Shown here: in pieces, positions 43,109-52,619 of the stretch
How the letters are laid out: each line of letters starts with the position of its first letter
Position numbering within the stretch: position 1 is the stretch's first letter
Source of the DNA: Candidatus Dojkabacteria bacterium
GTDB lineage: Bacteria; Patescibacteria; Dojkabacteria; B142; JAFGFJ01
Direction: 5' to 3'
Length of the DNA: 64,000 nucleotides
Assembly: GCA_016931155.1 (NCBI GenBank)
Contig: JAFGFJ010000006.1
Coordinates: 124,001 to 188,000 of the forward strand
Notes under the pieces: generated by a model
What the model saw: only the letters and a program-made list of their open reading frames with translations
Told to the model about the DNA's origin: nothing
The model's database searches: none
Made by a program: the position numbers and the translations under genes

Positions 43109-44485
43109 TTATTCAAAAATATCGCTAAAAAATTTAAAAACTCTGTCTGTAAATGAAGGTTTATAGCTCAAATAAGGGTCTATTTTACCAGAAAGACTTG
43201 ATTGATCGTCATTTCGCAAACTTTTCGGTTTCTTTGCTTCAGCTTGTCGCATTTTATTGTTAATGTCCGAAAGAGCTTGATTCTTCTGGGCAAGAAGAGT
43301 ATTGAGAGATTTAATAATCCCTTCCTGATCTTTCGCTTTAGTATCAATCTCCATAAATTTTGAACTGAGTTCTTCATATTTCTTCTTTGTCTCTATTACC
43401 TCTTTTCGAGCTTTTACCAGATCCATATGTTCCTGAGAATCTACCATTCTCTTGATGAGTTGATCCTCTGTTATTCCAATATTAAGGAAATAATTCAGGT
43501 CATTTTGATTTGGCTCTCTTCCGAGTACCTTCATGTAAGTTTCTTCGATTGTTTTTTTCCTACTATCACGTGACTGTGTAATATTTGATCCTCCATATGT
43601 ACTTTCCCCGTTGCCTCCAGTTTCATTGAATAAGCCAGCCCCTCCGACAGGGCGGTCAAATCCTCTTGATAGTCCGCCGATGGATCCACCTGTCAGTGGA
43701 GAAGGGTAAGTTACTGGCGGAATACTACTTGGCTGGAAAGAGGGCCTAGGAGGGAGGTTTGGTTGTTGTGTCTGTGCAGGTGGAGGACTGGTTCTCTGGT
43801 TAAGTAGAATATGCTCATTTGCAGCCTGTGATACCTTGTCTTTTTTGTTATCTGTCTGGTTATCTGGAGTAACTTTTGAAGTTTGATTGATTTTTTGTGC
43901 CGGGATTTCCCCGGTATTTTTCATTTCTCTAAACTCAATATTTAAGTATTTTAATATGCCTTTCGCAATACCCTTTCCCAGGAGATCAATTTTCTTATCG
44001 TCCTTCAAAAATACCCTGTCTTCTTCGTTATCAATATAAAGACATTCCAGTAAAACGCTTACTGGATTACAGTTGTGTACAAAGGCAAGTGTGCCCAGTT
44101 CATGATGATATTCACTACTTACTCCCTGATTTTGAAGTCCAGTTAACCTGGATGATTCTTCAAGTATTTTTTTTGCTAGATCTTCAGATTTGTTTCCCCC
44201 TTCCTCCTTGAACCAACCTTCTATACCACTTTTCCCACCATCATTTATATGTATTTCTATTGCTATGTCATTGAGCGTCTCTCTGTACCCGGTTGAATTG
44301 ATCCATTCAATTCTTCTTGCAAGGTCAAGTTCAGGTGGAACCGATAGAGTAATAAGGCCGTGAGATCTCAGATACGGGATAATAGCATTAGCAATTTTTC
44401 TTGTTAGTTCATACTCCTTTAGATTGCCAGAAACTGCTCCGGGATCAACAGAAGTATGTCCTGCTGAAATAATAACTCTTGCCAT
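43109..44485 (-). CDS. N-acetylmuramoyl-L-alanine amidase (Amidase_3) with DUF4214-like and coiled-coil tail
   Basis: The 458-residue protein begins directly with an Amidase_3 zinc domain: VIISAGHTSVDPGAVSGNLK (first His), the Glu in KEYELTRKIA, DIAIEIHIND (second His) and VSVLLECLYIDNEEDR (catalytic Glu). A Pro/Gln/Ser-rich linker (about 200-300) leads to a ~50-residue module, YMKVLGREPNQNDLNYFL, like DUF4214, then a coiled coil (about 365-425). It would split septal peptidoglycan. No signal peptide is visible at this start, so export is unexplained; the start ATG at 44485 directly abuts the domain. Confidence 0.85.
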   Translation of the reverse strand: MARVIISAGHTSVDPGAVSGNLKEYELTRKIANAIIPYLRSHGLITLSVPPELDLARRIEWINSTGYRETLNDIAIEIHINDGGKSGIEGWFKEEGGNKSEDLAKKILEESSRLTGLQNQGVSSEYHHELGTLAFVHNCNPVSVLLECLYIDNEEDRVFLKDDKKIDLLGKGIAKGILKYLNIEFREMKNTGEIPAQKINQTSKVTPDNQTDNKKDKVSQAANEHILLNQRTSPPPAQTQQPNLPPRPSFQPSSIPPVTYPSPLTGGSIGGLSRGFDRPVGGAGLFNETGGNGESTYGGSNITQSRDSRKKTIEETYMKVLGREPNQNDLNYFLNIGITEDQLIKRMVDSQEHMDLVKARKEVIETKKKYEELSSKFMEIDTKAKDQEGIIKSLNTLLAQKNQALSDINNKMRQAEAKKPKSLRNDDQSSLSGKIDPYLSYKPSFTDRVFKFFSDIFE

Positions 44486-44529
44486 AATTTGTTTAAAATA
44501 CTACAGGGTATTTTATCACAAATAATGAG

Positions 44530-44554
44530 CTTTTTGCTAGTTGTTGTTGCTTTT
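44530..44554 (+). repeat. 25-bp direct repeat left of the lipoprotein-like gene
   Basis: CTTTTTGCTAGTT begins a 25-base segment that recurs at 45727-45751 with 22 matches. The two copies bracket the single gene 44706-45662. Confidence 0.6.
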
Positions 44555-44705
44555 GACTTTGTCCAACCCATAACAATAAAATTGTAGTATAATAAGGCAA
44601 CCGCATAAGATAGTATCTAGTTGTGAGTAGGGGAGAAATCCCAAAAAACTATCAAAATTTAAATCCTCCCTGATCTTTACAAAATTTTTGTTAACAAAGA
44701 ACCAT

Positions 44706-45662
44706 ATGAACAACAATATCGACAATCTACAATCGGGAGAAGTAGTAATGGGGAGGAGAAGTGCTTTAAAGGTTATTGCAATGGCTGTTGTCGCTGGTAT
44801 CAGTTCAGCCTGTAGCAGGTTAAAAACAACTTTACCAACTCCCACAGACAGTGTTTCTACTCAAGTAGGAACTGTAGAACCAGCTACTCAGGTTCTTACA
44901 GCTACAGTCACACCGACTGAGGCGCCAACGGCTACTCCGACTGAGGTGGTTCCTACCCCCGAGCCCCTGGCAATTCCAGAGGTGGAAGATAGTTTGGTGT
45001 TTAGTTATAGGACTATAACACAAATAGTTAAAAATGAACCTGGGTCTTTTGGTCCTGAAACCATCATTATTGATCAAGATAGTCGCCTGCCCATTCCTAT
45101 TGGTAAAATTGACCCCGAGACAGCTAACCCCAGAGTCCTTGAAGCTTTGTCAAAATGGGAAGAGCTTTATGGTATTTGCGGGGTTGTTTTAAGTGTCGAT
45201 AAAGATGACTCTGTACCAAATATCTGGTACATCACCCTGAGGACAAAGACCCCCAATCGCACCCCCTTCATAGTTAATGCTCGATTTGATAATAAAGTTT
45301 CATTTGATCCACGTAACCAAGATTTTGATCCGGTGGGAGACCAAGATGAAGACAGCATTACATTACACGGCATTAATTCAGTGTTTTCACCAGATAAAAT
45401 AGTTACTCCTACGGGGGCAGTCATTGGGCCGGGAACAATAATAGCTTTTCCTATTGAAAATCCCACTGCCGCGAGCAATGACCCCATTGGAATTGCTTTT
45501 CAGATTAATGCTATGGCAAATGGGGTTGAGGATGGTACACCAAGTAAAATTTTTGACCAAATTGACAATGGAATCATTGATCCGGAAAATGCTTTTTTGC
45601 ACACTCTGGCTCATGAAATAATTATTTATATTCAAAAAGACAGACTTCTCAATCGTAGTTAA
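44706..45662 (+). CDS. Putative exported (Tat/lipoprotein-type) protein with Thr/Pro linker
   Basis: From ATG 44706, about 318 residues. The N-region contains GRRSALK, a twin-arginine-like motif, followed by a hydrophobic stretch and ISSAC, a weak lipobox. A linker rich in Thr, Pro and Val (TPTEAPTATPTEVVPTPEP) leads to a ~230-residue domain with many Asp/Pro and a possible HTLAHEIIIYI segment at the end, whose HxxxHE resembles a metal-binding helix. No family is recognised. An internal ATG at 44748 has a GGGAG element upstream and is an alternative start. It is convergent with parB and flanked by direct repeats. Confidence 0.65.
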   Translation: MNNNIDNLQSGEVVMGRRSALKVIAMAVVAGISSACSRLKTTLPTPTDSVSTQVGTVEPATQVLTATVTPTEAPTATPTEVVPTPEPLAIPEVEDSLVFSYRTITQIVKNEPGSFGPETIIIDQDSRLPIPIGKIDPETANPRVLEALSKWEELYGICGVVLSVDKDDSVPNIWYITLRTKTPNRTPFIVNARFDNKVSFDPRNQDFDPVGDQDEDSITLHGINSVFSPDKIVTPTGAVIGPGTIIAFPIENPTAASNDPIGIAFQINAMANGVEDGTPSKIFDQIDNGIIDPENAFLHTLAHEIIIYIQKDRLLNRS

Positions 45663-45726
45663 TTCATCATATACTATATTTATGAAGCCCAAAGTTATGT
45701 TGGCTGATGGTTTATTGATTTTGACT

Positions 45727-45751
45727 CTTTTTGCTAGTTATTGGAGCTTTT
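45727..45751 (+). repeat. 25-bp direct repeat right of the lipoprotein-like gene
   Basis: Matches 44530-44554 at 22 of 25 positions and reaches two bases into the parB stop region. Its placement suggests duplication of sequence when the intervening gene was inserted. Confidence 0.6.
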
Positions 45752-46613
45752 ATGATGCTAAAATCCCGTAGATTCTATCCAGTTCCTTGTCGTTCTTGAA
45801 GGGGATTATAATTTTTCCGCCTCGTTTTGACCTCGAAACAGAAATTTTGGAGTTAAACTTCTTACTAAGGAACAACTCGATTGAACCTACGAGTGTGTCG
45901 GTTGTCGGTTCATCGACTGCTTCAGCGGGTGATTTATCCTTTGATTTTGAAAGGAGTCTCCTTACAAGCTCTTCAGTTGCTCTTACACTTATCTGATTTT
46001 TTACGACAAGAGCGTAGGTTGCAATCATAGCCTGCGGTTCATGGAGTCCAAGAAGTGCCCTTGCATGTCCTTCGCTTATTGTTCCTTCCAGAAGTCCCTT
46101 TTTAAGTTCATCGGGAAGTGTAAGTAGTCTGATTTTATTTGCAATTGCTGGTCTTGAGTATCCAACCTTGTTTGAGATTTCCTCATGACCCATATTGAAG
46201 TGCTTTACCATTTGATCAAAGGCAAGTGCTTCTTCAAGAGGATTCAGATCCTGCCGCTGAATATTTTCAACGACTGCAAGTTCGAGCATCTGCTGAGGAG
46301 AAGCTTCAAGAACAACAACAGCTACGGTTTCTGCTCCGGCAAGTTTTGCAGCTCTTAATCTTCTCTCTCCAGCAATAAGCTGAAACTGTGAGGGTGATAT
46401 TCTTTTTACAATAAGGGGCTCGATTATTCCGTGCTCTCTAATAGAATCGGTGAGTTCAACAAGGGTTTCAGGCTTTATTTCTATTCTTGGCTGATAGGGG
46501 TTTGGCTCAATGTTGTCTATCGGAAGATTTGGTATATATGCTTGATCGGAGGAATCAAGAGAACCTTCTGAAATCAGTGCAGAGAGACCTTTCCCAAGTC
46601 CTATTTTGTTCAT
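45750..46613 (-). CDS. parB: Chromosome partitioning protein ParB
   Basis: The 287-residue protein shows the ParB/Spo0J layout: GLGKGLSALI at the N-terminus, the ParB/sulfiredoxin CTP-binding domain (IEPNPYQPRIEIKPETLVEL, then QLIAGERRLRAAKLAG), the helix-turn-helix NLVNK-type region (GHEEISNKVGYSRPAIANKI) and a C-terminal dimerisation domain. It loads on parS sites as a sliding clamp and works with ParA, encoded upstream in the same direction. A methyltransferase gene lies between them. I found no consensus parS in the window. Confidence 0.95.
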   Translation of the reverse strand: MNKIGLGKGLSALISEGSLDSSDQAYIPNLPIDNIEPNPYQPRIEIKPETLVELTDSIREHGIIEPLIVKRISPSQFQLIAGERRLRAAKLAGAETVAVVVLEASPQQMLELAVVENIQRQDLNPLEEALAFDQMVKHFNMGHEEISNKVGYSRPAIANKIRLLTLPDELKKGLLEGTISEGHARALLGLHEPQAMIATYALVVKNQISVRATEELVRRLLSKSKDKSPAEAVDEPTTDTLVGSIELFLSKKFNSKISVSRSKRGGKIIIPFKNDKELDRIYGILAS

Positions 46614-46615
46614 AA

Positions 46616-47185
46616 TTATTTCTCTTGGGCTAAAATACTAAATGATCCATCGCTGTCTTTTGCAAATTCTAAAACTCTAAATGTTCTCGATAACTTATTT
46701 TTAATATCTTTTTCTTCCAGGATAAGATGGTCAGACATTTTATTTTTTTCAGTGTCTTTTGAAGGGACAACAAGCCAGAAAAGTCCGCCGTCTTTTAAAA
46801 TTCTGTTTATCTCCCTCAAAATATCATCAAACTGCTTATCACTAGAGTACTCTAATGTGTGTACTGCAACAACTGCGTCAAATGAAGAATCAGCAATTCC
46901 TGCAATATGTTCATGGATATCTGCTATTAGAAGTTCTGCATGTAGATTTTTACTTTGAAGCCAATCTCTTGTGAGCTGGATAGCAGCAGGGGAGAAGTCA
47001 ACTCCAAGTACTGAGAAACCCTTTTCAGCAAAGGAGATTGTGTGTCTTCCGGTTCCACATCCCATATCAAAAATACTATGGACATCATAGGTTTTGAATC
47101 GATTCGCTATCCTTTCAAAGTACTCGTGTTCCTTCAAGTAGAAGCGTCCGTGTTTTCGATAGAAGTCAGACCATTTTTTGCTCAT
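46616..47185 (-). CDS. Class I SAM-dependent methyltransferase between parA and parB
   Basis: The 189-residue protein has a clear motif I (IFDMGCGTGRHTISFAEKGF), an acidic strand-2 end (VLGVDFSPAAIQLTRDWL), DSFDAVVAVHTLEYS and LKDGGLFWLVVPS, the canonical order of class I methyltransferases (Methyltransf_11/25). The N-terminal segment WSDFYRKHGRFYLKEHEYF resembles small-molecule or lipid methyltransferases. The substrate is unknown. It ends two bases before parB starts, so it is in the par operon. Confidence 0.85.
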   Translation of the reverse strand: MSKKWSDFYRKHGRFYLKEHEYFERIANRFKTYDVHSIFDMGCGTGRHTISFAEKGFSVLGVDFSPAAIQLTRDWLQSKNLHAELLIADIHEHIAGIADSSFDAVVAVHTLEYSSDKQFDDILREINRILKDGGLFWLVVPSKDTEKNKMSDHLILEEKDIKNKLSRTFRVLEFAKDSDGSFSILAQEK

Positions 47186-47281
47186 ACGAAGTAGAGTTGA
47201 GATAATGTTATTATAAATAGAAGGTGCCGGACTTGCAAACAGATAGTTGGTAAATTGGTGTGAATAGGATTTGTATAGAGA

Positions 47282-48070
47282 CTAGCCTATTTCTCCTGAC
47301 AGTATTTCTTTAGCAAGTTTTTCATATGATTTTGCCCCTTCGGAAGACCTGTCATAAAGAGTAATTGGTTTCCCATGAGAGGGGGATTCGGATAGACGGA
47401 CATTTCTTGGGATAATTGTCTTGAATACTTTATCTTTGAAAAATCTGTTGACTTCCTCAACTATCTCCTTTGAAAGTCTTGTTCTTGAATCAAACATCGT
47501 GAGTACTACCCCTTTTAGTTCAAGGGTGGAATTTAAATTCTTTTTAACTATGTTAAATGTATTTATGAGTTGTCCAAGCCCTTCCAGGGCAAAGTATTCG
47601 CACTGAACTGGAATTATCAGTTGTTCTGCAGCGACAAGTGCATTGATTGTTAAAAGACCGAGGGAAGGTGGGCAATCAATCAGAATATAATCAAATTGAT
47701 CATTAACTGTAGCGATTTTTCTTTTCAGGATTGTTTCTCTGCTCATCATACTAACCAGTTCAATTTCTGCTCCTGCAAGTTCGATACCAGAGGGAACTAA
47801 ATAGAGGTTTTCAATCTGAGTTGATACAAAAACGTTGGAAAGTTCCTTGTCTCCAATTAACACTTCATATACAGTTTTATTCTTAGTTTTTTCAGGGATA
47901 GACTTTTCATCTCCATGAACGGAATAGCCTGTGCCGGAAGTAAGATTCGCTTGTGGATCAAGGTCGATTAGAAGGACTTTCTTTCCCATTTCTGCAAGGT
48001 AGCTTCCCAGATTAAGTACAGTAGTTGTTTTTCCGACCCCTCCTTTTTGATTTGAAAAAACTATTATCAT
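47282..48070 (-). CDS. parA: Chromosome partitioning ATPase ParA/Soj
   Basis: The 262-residue protein has the deviant Walker A KGGVGKTTTVLNLG, LLIDLDPQANLTSGTGYSV (Walker A'), FDYILIDCPPSLGLLTINAL (Walker B) and the Soj-type C-terminus with RNVRLSESPSHGKPI. It dimerises on ATP and moves ParB-bound DNA. It lies 12 bases downstream of lepB and upstream of the methyltransferase and parB. Confidence 0.97.
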   Translation of the reverse strand: MIIVFSNQKGGVGKTTTVLNLGSYLAEMGKKVLLIDLDPQANLTSGTGYSVHGDEKSIPEKTKNKTVYEVLIGDKELSNVFVSTQIENLYLVPSGIELAGAEIELVSMMSRETILKRKIATVNDQFDYILIDCPPSLGLLTINALVAAEQLIIPVQCEYFALEGLGQLINTFNIVKKNLNSTLELKGVVLTMFDSRTRLSKEIVEEVNRFFKDKVFKTIIPRNVRLSESPSHGKPITLYDRSSEGAKSYEKLAKEILSGEIG

Positions 48071-48082
48071 TTAAGGCATGTG

Positions 48083-48733
48083 CTATTCTGATGGATTTCT
48101 GTCTACTTCCTGATACTTTCCGGTTTCGATTATTCCGAATCTATTCAAAGGCCAGTATCTTAAAAAAACTTTTCCTTTAATGTATTTTCTCGCCACGAAA
48201 CCTACATCTGAAAACCTTGAGTCCTTGCTATTATCTCTATTATCGCCCATTACAAAATATGAATCTTCCGGGACTCTTTTTGTTTCTCCTTCTGCCAGAA
48301 AAGAAGCTCCTTTTGTCGGTTCATTAATATATTCTTCGATAATTATTTTCCCGTTCACGACTGGCTTACCTTCCTCTATTGAGATTGTGTCTCCAGGTTT
48401 TGCAATTACTCTTTTGATGAAATCAGATTTTCCAGGTTCTTTAAATATAATGACATCACCTCTCTTGTAATTGTACTCAAGATTTTCCCCTATTGCTGTA
48501 TCACCAAGGTACTGAATAATCTTATTTGTTAAGAGCAATTCGTTGTTGTAAAAATTTGGTTCCATTGACTGACCATCAACTTGATTTGGTATAGCGATGA
48601 AAAGATAGATAACAACTACAATTGCGAGAGCAATTACAATTGTTTGAATAAAATCAACTACGACACCGGCACTACCAGTTGTGATAGTTGGAGCGTGGAG
48701 AAAAGGATTTTCCTGTTGTTTCTGCTTGTTCAT
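48083..48733 (-). CDS. lepB: Signal peptidase I
   Basis: The 216-residue protein has one N-terminal transmembrane helix (about 23-46), box B QVDGQSMEPNF with the catalytic Ser, box D RGDVIIFKEPGKSDFIKRVI with the catalytic Lys, and box E YFVMGDNRDNSKDSR. It removes Sec signal peptides at the outer membrane face. It lies between ileS and parA on the same strand. Confidence 0.96.
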   Translation of the reverse strand: MNKQKQQENPFLHAPTITTGSAGVVVDFIQTIVIALAIVVVIYLFIAIPNQVDGQSMEPNFYNNELLLTNKIIQYLGDTAIGENLEYNYKRGDVIIFKEPGKSDFIKRVIAKPGDTISIEEGKPVVNGKIIIEEYINEPTKGASFLAEGETKRVPEDSYFVMGDNRDNSKDSRFSDVGFVARKYIKGKVFLRYWPLNRFGIIETGKYQEVDRNPSE

Positions 48734-48760
48734 TACAATCTTTAATATAAACTAAAATTT

Positions 48761-51700
48761 TTACTTTATCTCGAAGGTTAGTTTTTCCCCGTTCAGATTT
48801 ATCTCATTTTTTTGTGGTGTATCTGATTCTATTATCTCATCAGCTGAGATGCCTTGTTTCAGCTCTTCATTGAGTGCTGCAAAAAACTCTTTAATCATTA
48901 TACTTTCAGTATAAATCTGGAGTTTGATTTTGTCCCCAATTTTCAACCCCTGTTTTTTTCTGGCTGCCTGAACAGTCCTTATGATTTCTCTAAGTGTTCC
49001 TTCCCGCCTGAGTTCTTCGGTAAGGGTGGTGTTTAGTGACACAGCGAGGTGTCCATTCATTGCTGCTTCTGTTATCCACCCTTTCTCTGCTGGTGACTCC
49101 TGTATTTCCTTTACTTCCTTTACGTTAAGTTCTTCTTTAATAAGCTCTTTCATCCAGTCTTTTAAGTCCTGATCCTTTGTGTTACTTTTCACATAAGCAG
49201 CTGCAAGAGGCTGGCGGACTTTTGTGCCTGAGTTTATCCTTGCAGCCTGTCCCAAATTCACTATATCACGTACAATTTTCATCTCCGTTAGAAGCGGAGC
49301 ATTCTTCTCCAGAAATTCTATATCATCTTGAGGGTATGATGTCAGGTGTATTGATTCTTCAACTTCTATTAATTGGCTTTTTACCAGATTCTCATACATA
49401 GCCTCAGTAATGAAGGGTGCGAAAGGTGCAAGAAGTTTGATAAATTCAATAAGAACAAAGTAAAGAGTTTCAAAGGCCTTTATTTCTCCTTCTGCAAATC
49501 TGTCTCTGGATCTTCTTATGTACCATTTAGAGATATCTTCAAGAAGAGGAGAGAATTCTCTCGCAGCTGAGGGAATCTGGTATTCCTGCATGGCATTAGT
49601 TACTGCTTTTATTGTCTCCTGAAGTCTTGCTACAATCCATGTGTCGAGCTGATTATCGAGTTTCAGGGGTACTTTATAATTACAGAGACTCTCCTTGTCT
49701 TTCTGACTTGAAAATGCGTTTGTTACCAGACTATTATTTGGGCTCCATTTGTGAATTTCGGCGTACGTTATGAGAAAAGAGTAACTATTCCACAGCATTA
49801 GAATAAAATTCTTTATCTGATCTGCAATTTCTTCTTCATTTATATTCACATCATCTCCAACCATAACTTTACTCCCCATAAGATAAAGTCTTAAAGCATC
49901 TCCACCATATTTTTTAATTGTTTCTTTAGGATCCGGATAATTGCCATAATTTTTACTCATTTTTCTTCCATCATTCCCGAAAATTACACCTGTAGTGACA
50001 ACATTCTTGAAGCTATTTGTATCAAACATTGCTGTTGAAACAACGTGCATAACATAAAACCACGCTCTTGTTTGTGCGATATATTCAACTATGAAGTCAG
50101 CGGGGAAGTTCTTCTCAAAACTCTCCTTGTTTTCGAAGGGATAGTGAATCTGGGCATAAGGCATAGATGCACTATCCAACCACACATCAAGAACCTCTTT
50201 TATCCTGTGCATATCCTTGCCGCATTTTTCGCATTTTACTACTATCTCGTCAATTTTTGGTCTGTGGAAATCAACTATGGTCTGGCCGGAAGCCTCTTCT
50301 ATTTCTTTCTTTGACCCAAAGACCATTGTATGACTGCATTCCGATCCGTTCTCGTGTCTCCATACAGGCATTGGCGTTGCCCAGTATCTTGTTCTTGATA
50401 TGCACCAGTCAGGAGCGGAATCAATTCCTACCTTAAATCTGCCAGTCTTTAGATGATCTGGAACCCAATTTATCTTTTCGTTATTTTTCAGAAGACTTTG
50501 TTTCATATCCTGGATGTTGATGAACCAGGAATCCTGTGCCCGGTGAATAAGGGGAGTCTGGCATCTCCAGCAGTAGGGATATCTATGTACTATTTTTTCA
50601 TTATTGAACAACAACTTCCTACTCTGCAGCTCCTCAACAATGTTTTTGTCTGCTTCTTTTACATAAATTCCTGCCCAGGGCTTAACCTCAGAGACGAACT
50701 TACCTGCATCATCCACTCCGGTCATTATTGTAAGACCGGTTTCTCTTCCCATCTCTGTATCGATTTCTCCAAAGCCGGGGGCAGAGTGAACAATTCCTGT
50801 TCCTTCTTCCATGTGTACCATTCCTTTGAAAGAATATACTTTCCAGTCTTTGGAGTTGGGGGGAAAAAACTTGTACGGAGGTTCGTATTCGAGTCCGGTA
50901 AGCTCTTTGCCTTTAAAAGTATCAAGTATTTTATACTTTTCTTCTCCAGTAAATTTTTCACTAAAAACATATTCAAGTCTCTTTTTCGCAATAATTACTT
51001 TTTCTCCTTTAAATCCGGCTATTACATAATCCTCTTCTTCATCAACAACTAATGCTCTGTTTGAAGGCAGTGTCCAGGGAGTAGTGGTCCAGGCGAGTAT
51101 ATATGTGTCTTTGAATTTGCTCCCGTTTTTTACTTTAAATTTGACTGTCACTGCCGGATCTTCCATGTCAGTGTAGGAGTTGTCCATTGCAATTTCAAAG
51201 TTTGAAACAGGCGTTCCGCATCTCGTACAGTAAAGGGAAGTCCTTACTCCCTCGTATATAAATCCTTTATCGTAAAGTTGCTTGAAGACCCAGATTACAG
51301 ACTCCATATAATTTTGATCGATTGTTTTGTATGCATTTTTGAAGTCAACCCAGCGTCCAATGTGATCGACGTACCATTCCCATTCTGCGGAAGTCTCCTC
51401 GGTGTATTTGTAGCATTCGTCAATAAATTTCTGGATTCCGTAGCTTTCAATATCTCGACGGTTTTTAAGTTCCAGTTTTTTTTCCACTTTGTTTTCTATT
51501 GGTAGTCCGTGAGCGTCCCATCCCCAAACTCTCTCAACTCTTTTTCCTTGCATAGTCTGATACCTCGGAACAACGTCCTTTGCGATACTTGGGAGAAGAG
51601 AGCCGTAATGAGGGGTTCCAGTGATAAATGGAGGTCCATCGTAAAAAACATACTTGTTTTCCTCCGGTCTGCTTTCGACCGATTTTTCAAAGATTTTTCT

Positions 51701-51772
51701 GTCCTTCCAGAATTTCAGGATTTGTTCCTCCTGCTCTGCGAAATTTTGTCTTGGGTTTATTTTCTTAAACAT
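48761..51772 (-). CDS. ileS: Isoleucyl-tRNA synthetase, archaeal/eukaryotic-like type
   Basis: The 1003-residue protein is a class Ia synthetase: DGPPFITGTPHYGSLLPSIA holds the HIGH-type motif, the editing domain includes WTTTPWTLPSNRAL, KMSKNYGNYPDP is the KMSKS loop, and the anticodon-binding domain follows, ending with a ~150-residue C-terminal domain. WRCQTPLIHRAQDSW and the long C-terminal domain resemble the archaeal/eukaryotic (mupirocin-resistant) clade rather than the Escherichia coli type. It is upstream of lepB on the same strand, separated by 27 bases. Confidence 0.96.
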   Translation of the reverse strand: MFKKINPRQNFAEQEEQILKFWKDRKIFEKSVESRPEENKYVFYDGPPFITGTPHYGSLLPSIAKDVVPRYQTMQGKRVERVWGWDAHGLPIENKVEKKLELKNRRDIESYGIQKFIDECYKYTEETSAEWEWYVDHIGRWVDFKNAYKTIDQNYMESVIWVFKQLYDKGFIYEGVRTSLYCTRCGTPVSNFEIAMDNSYTDMEDPAVTVKFKVKNGSKFKDTYILAWTTTPWTLPSNRALVVDEEEDYVIAGFKGEKVIIAKKRLEYVFSEKFTGEEKYKILDTFKGKELTGLEYEPPYKFFPPNSKDWKVYSFKGMVHMEEGTGIVHSAPGFGEIDTEMGRETGLTIMTGVDDAGKFVSEVKPWAGIYVKEADKNIVEELQSRKLLFNNEKIVHRYPYCWRCQTPLIHRAQDSWFINIQDMKQSLLKNNEKINWVPDHLKTGRFKVGIDSAPDWCISRTRYWATPMPVWRHENGSECSHTMVFGSKKEIEEASGQTIVDFHRPKIDEIVVKCEKCGKDMHRIKEVLDVWLDSASMPYAQIHYPFENKESFEKNFPADFIVEYIAQTRAWFYVMHVVSTAMFDTNSFKNVVTTGVIFGNDGRKMSKNYGNYPDPKETIKKYGGDALRLYLMGSKVMVGDDVNINEEEIADQIKNFILMLWNSYSFLITYAEIHKWSPNNSLVTNAFSSQKDKESLCNYKVPLKLDNQLDTWIVARLQETIKAVTNAMQEYQIPSAAREFSPLLEDISKWYIRRSRDRFAEGEIKAFETLYFVLIEFIKLLAPFAPFITEAMYENLVKSQLIEVEESIHLTSYPQDDIEFLEKNAPLLTEMKIVRDIVNLGQAARINSGTKVRQPLAAAYVKSNTKDQDLKDWMKELIKEELNVKEVKEIQESPAEKGWITEAAMNGHLAVSLNTTLTEELRREGTLREIIRTVQAARKKQGLKIGDKIKLQIYTESIMIKEFFAALNEELKQGISADEIIESDTPQKNEINLNGEKLTFEIK

Positions 51773-51847
51773 TGTGAGTATTTGACTGTCAAGCTATCTC
51801 AGCAAAAAGATACTACCACCTTTACTTCTGATTGGAAAGTTTTGGCA

Positions 51848-52069
51848 TTATTCCTCAGTCTCACTATCTTTTTTAGCTACTTCTCCTTCTATTACCTGTC
51901 CGTCTTTTTTTTCTTTTCCCAAAAGCTTGTCTCTTACGAGCTCAATAATTGCAGCAGTAAGAATAGCGATCAGGTCATCGAATAAAAGACCTGGAAGAAG
52001 ATCAAGAGGCCATATAAGGTATGCTATTGCGAGGATAAGAATAAAATGTTTTTTTATAAAATTTTTCAT
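51848..52069 (-). CDS. DUF1232/YkvA-like small membrane protein
   Basis: The 73-residue protein has the DUF1232 core: AYLIWPLDLLPGLLFDDLIA matches 'Yl..P.DliPd....D', set between hydrophobic helices, with a charged C-terminus. The family is membrane-associated and of unknown function. It is upstream of ileS, 75 bases from it. Confidence 0.8.
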   Translation of the reverse strand: MKNFIKKHFILILAIAYLIWPLDLLPGLLFDDLIAILTAAIIELVRDKLLGKEKKDGQVIEGEVAKKDSETEE

Positions 52070-52153
52070 AAAAGTATTGACTATTTTTTTCTAATTTGAT
52101 TATTTAAATTGTAAGATAAATTACTTAATTTTATTCTACAGGATTTTTCTCAC

Positions 52154-52504
52154 ATGAGCGACGATAATAAAAATAATACACAAGTTGAAGACTTGGAAGA
52201 GCAGGATATTATACCTGACGAAAATGATTTGGAAGAGATAGAGGATGAGTCAGGAGATCTGGAAAATGATGATCTGGATTTAGATGAAAATGAAGTTTCT
52301 GCAAGTGATCACTTTTATTCAGATGATGTTGCGGCTGCAGCAATAGCAGATGTAAACCTTGATCCAGACAAACTTATTCCTCACGACGAAGATCCGGTTA
52401 CTTCGGGAGAGATGGAAATTGGAGATTTGGATATTGATGAAGATGATACTGATCTTTCAGGAAGCGATGATGAGGAAAACGATGCGACATTTGATATAGA
52501 TTAA
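52154..52504 (+). CDS. Highly acidic hypothetical protein
   Basis: The 116-residue protein is dominated by Asp and Glu (for example EQDIIPDENDLEEIEDESGD), with few aromatic or basic residues, so it is probably disordered. Its centre (VAAAAIADVNLDPDKLIPHD) may form a short helix. No family is recognised. Acidic tails of this kind bind basic proteins or metal ions. It is divergent from the DUF1232 gene and is followed by a structured intergenic region. Confidence 0.65.
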   Translation: MSDDNKNNTQVEDLEEQDIIPDENDLEEIEDESGDLENDDLDLDENEVSASDHFYSDDVAAAAIADVNLDPDKLIPHDEDPVTSGEMEIGDLDIDEDDTDLSGSDDEENDATFDID

Positions 52505-52559
52505 CATTTTGATTGACTATCAATACTACGCAAGCTTCAGTGTACTGATCAGCAGGGCA

Positions 52560-52605
52560 GGGTTCTGTTTATCCATAAACCCAACATTTCTGCTGTTGCA
52601 GAAAT
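52560..52605 (+). terminator. Two adjacent hairpins after the acidic-protein gene
   Basis: GGGTT (52560-52564) pairs with AACCC (52578-52582), and ATTTCTGC (52586-52593) pairs perfectly with GCAGAAAT (52598-52605) around TGTT. The second hairpin is strong but is followed by only a moderately T-rich tail. They may end the plus-strand transcript or be part of the RNA structure next to them. Confidence 0.45.
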
Positions 52606-52619
52606 AATTGTATTTAGAT

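Noticed and set aside
45750..48070. parS site near parAB
   Set aside because: No TGTTTCACGTGAAACA-like 16-mer was seen; a diverged parS could not be recognised by eye.
50453..51052. 199-residue plus-strand ORF inside ileS
   Set aside because: It is antisense to a fully conserved synthetase and has a Phe/Tyr/Cys-rich composition typical of shadow frames.
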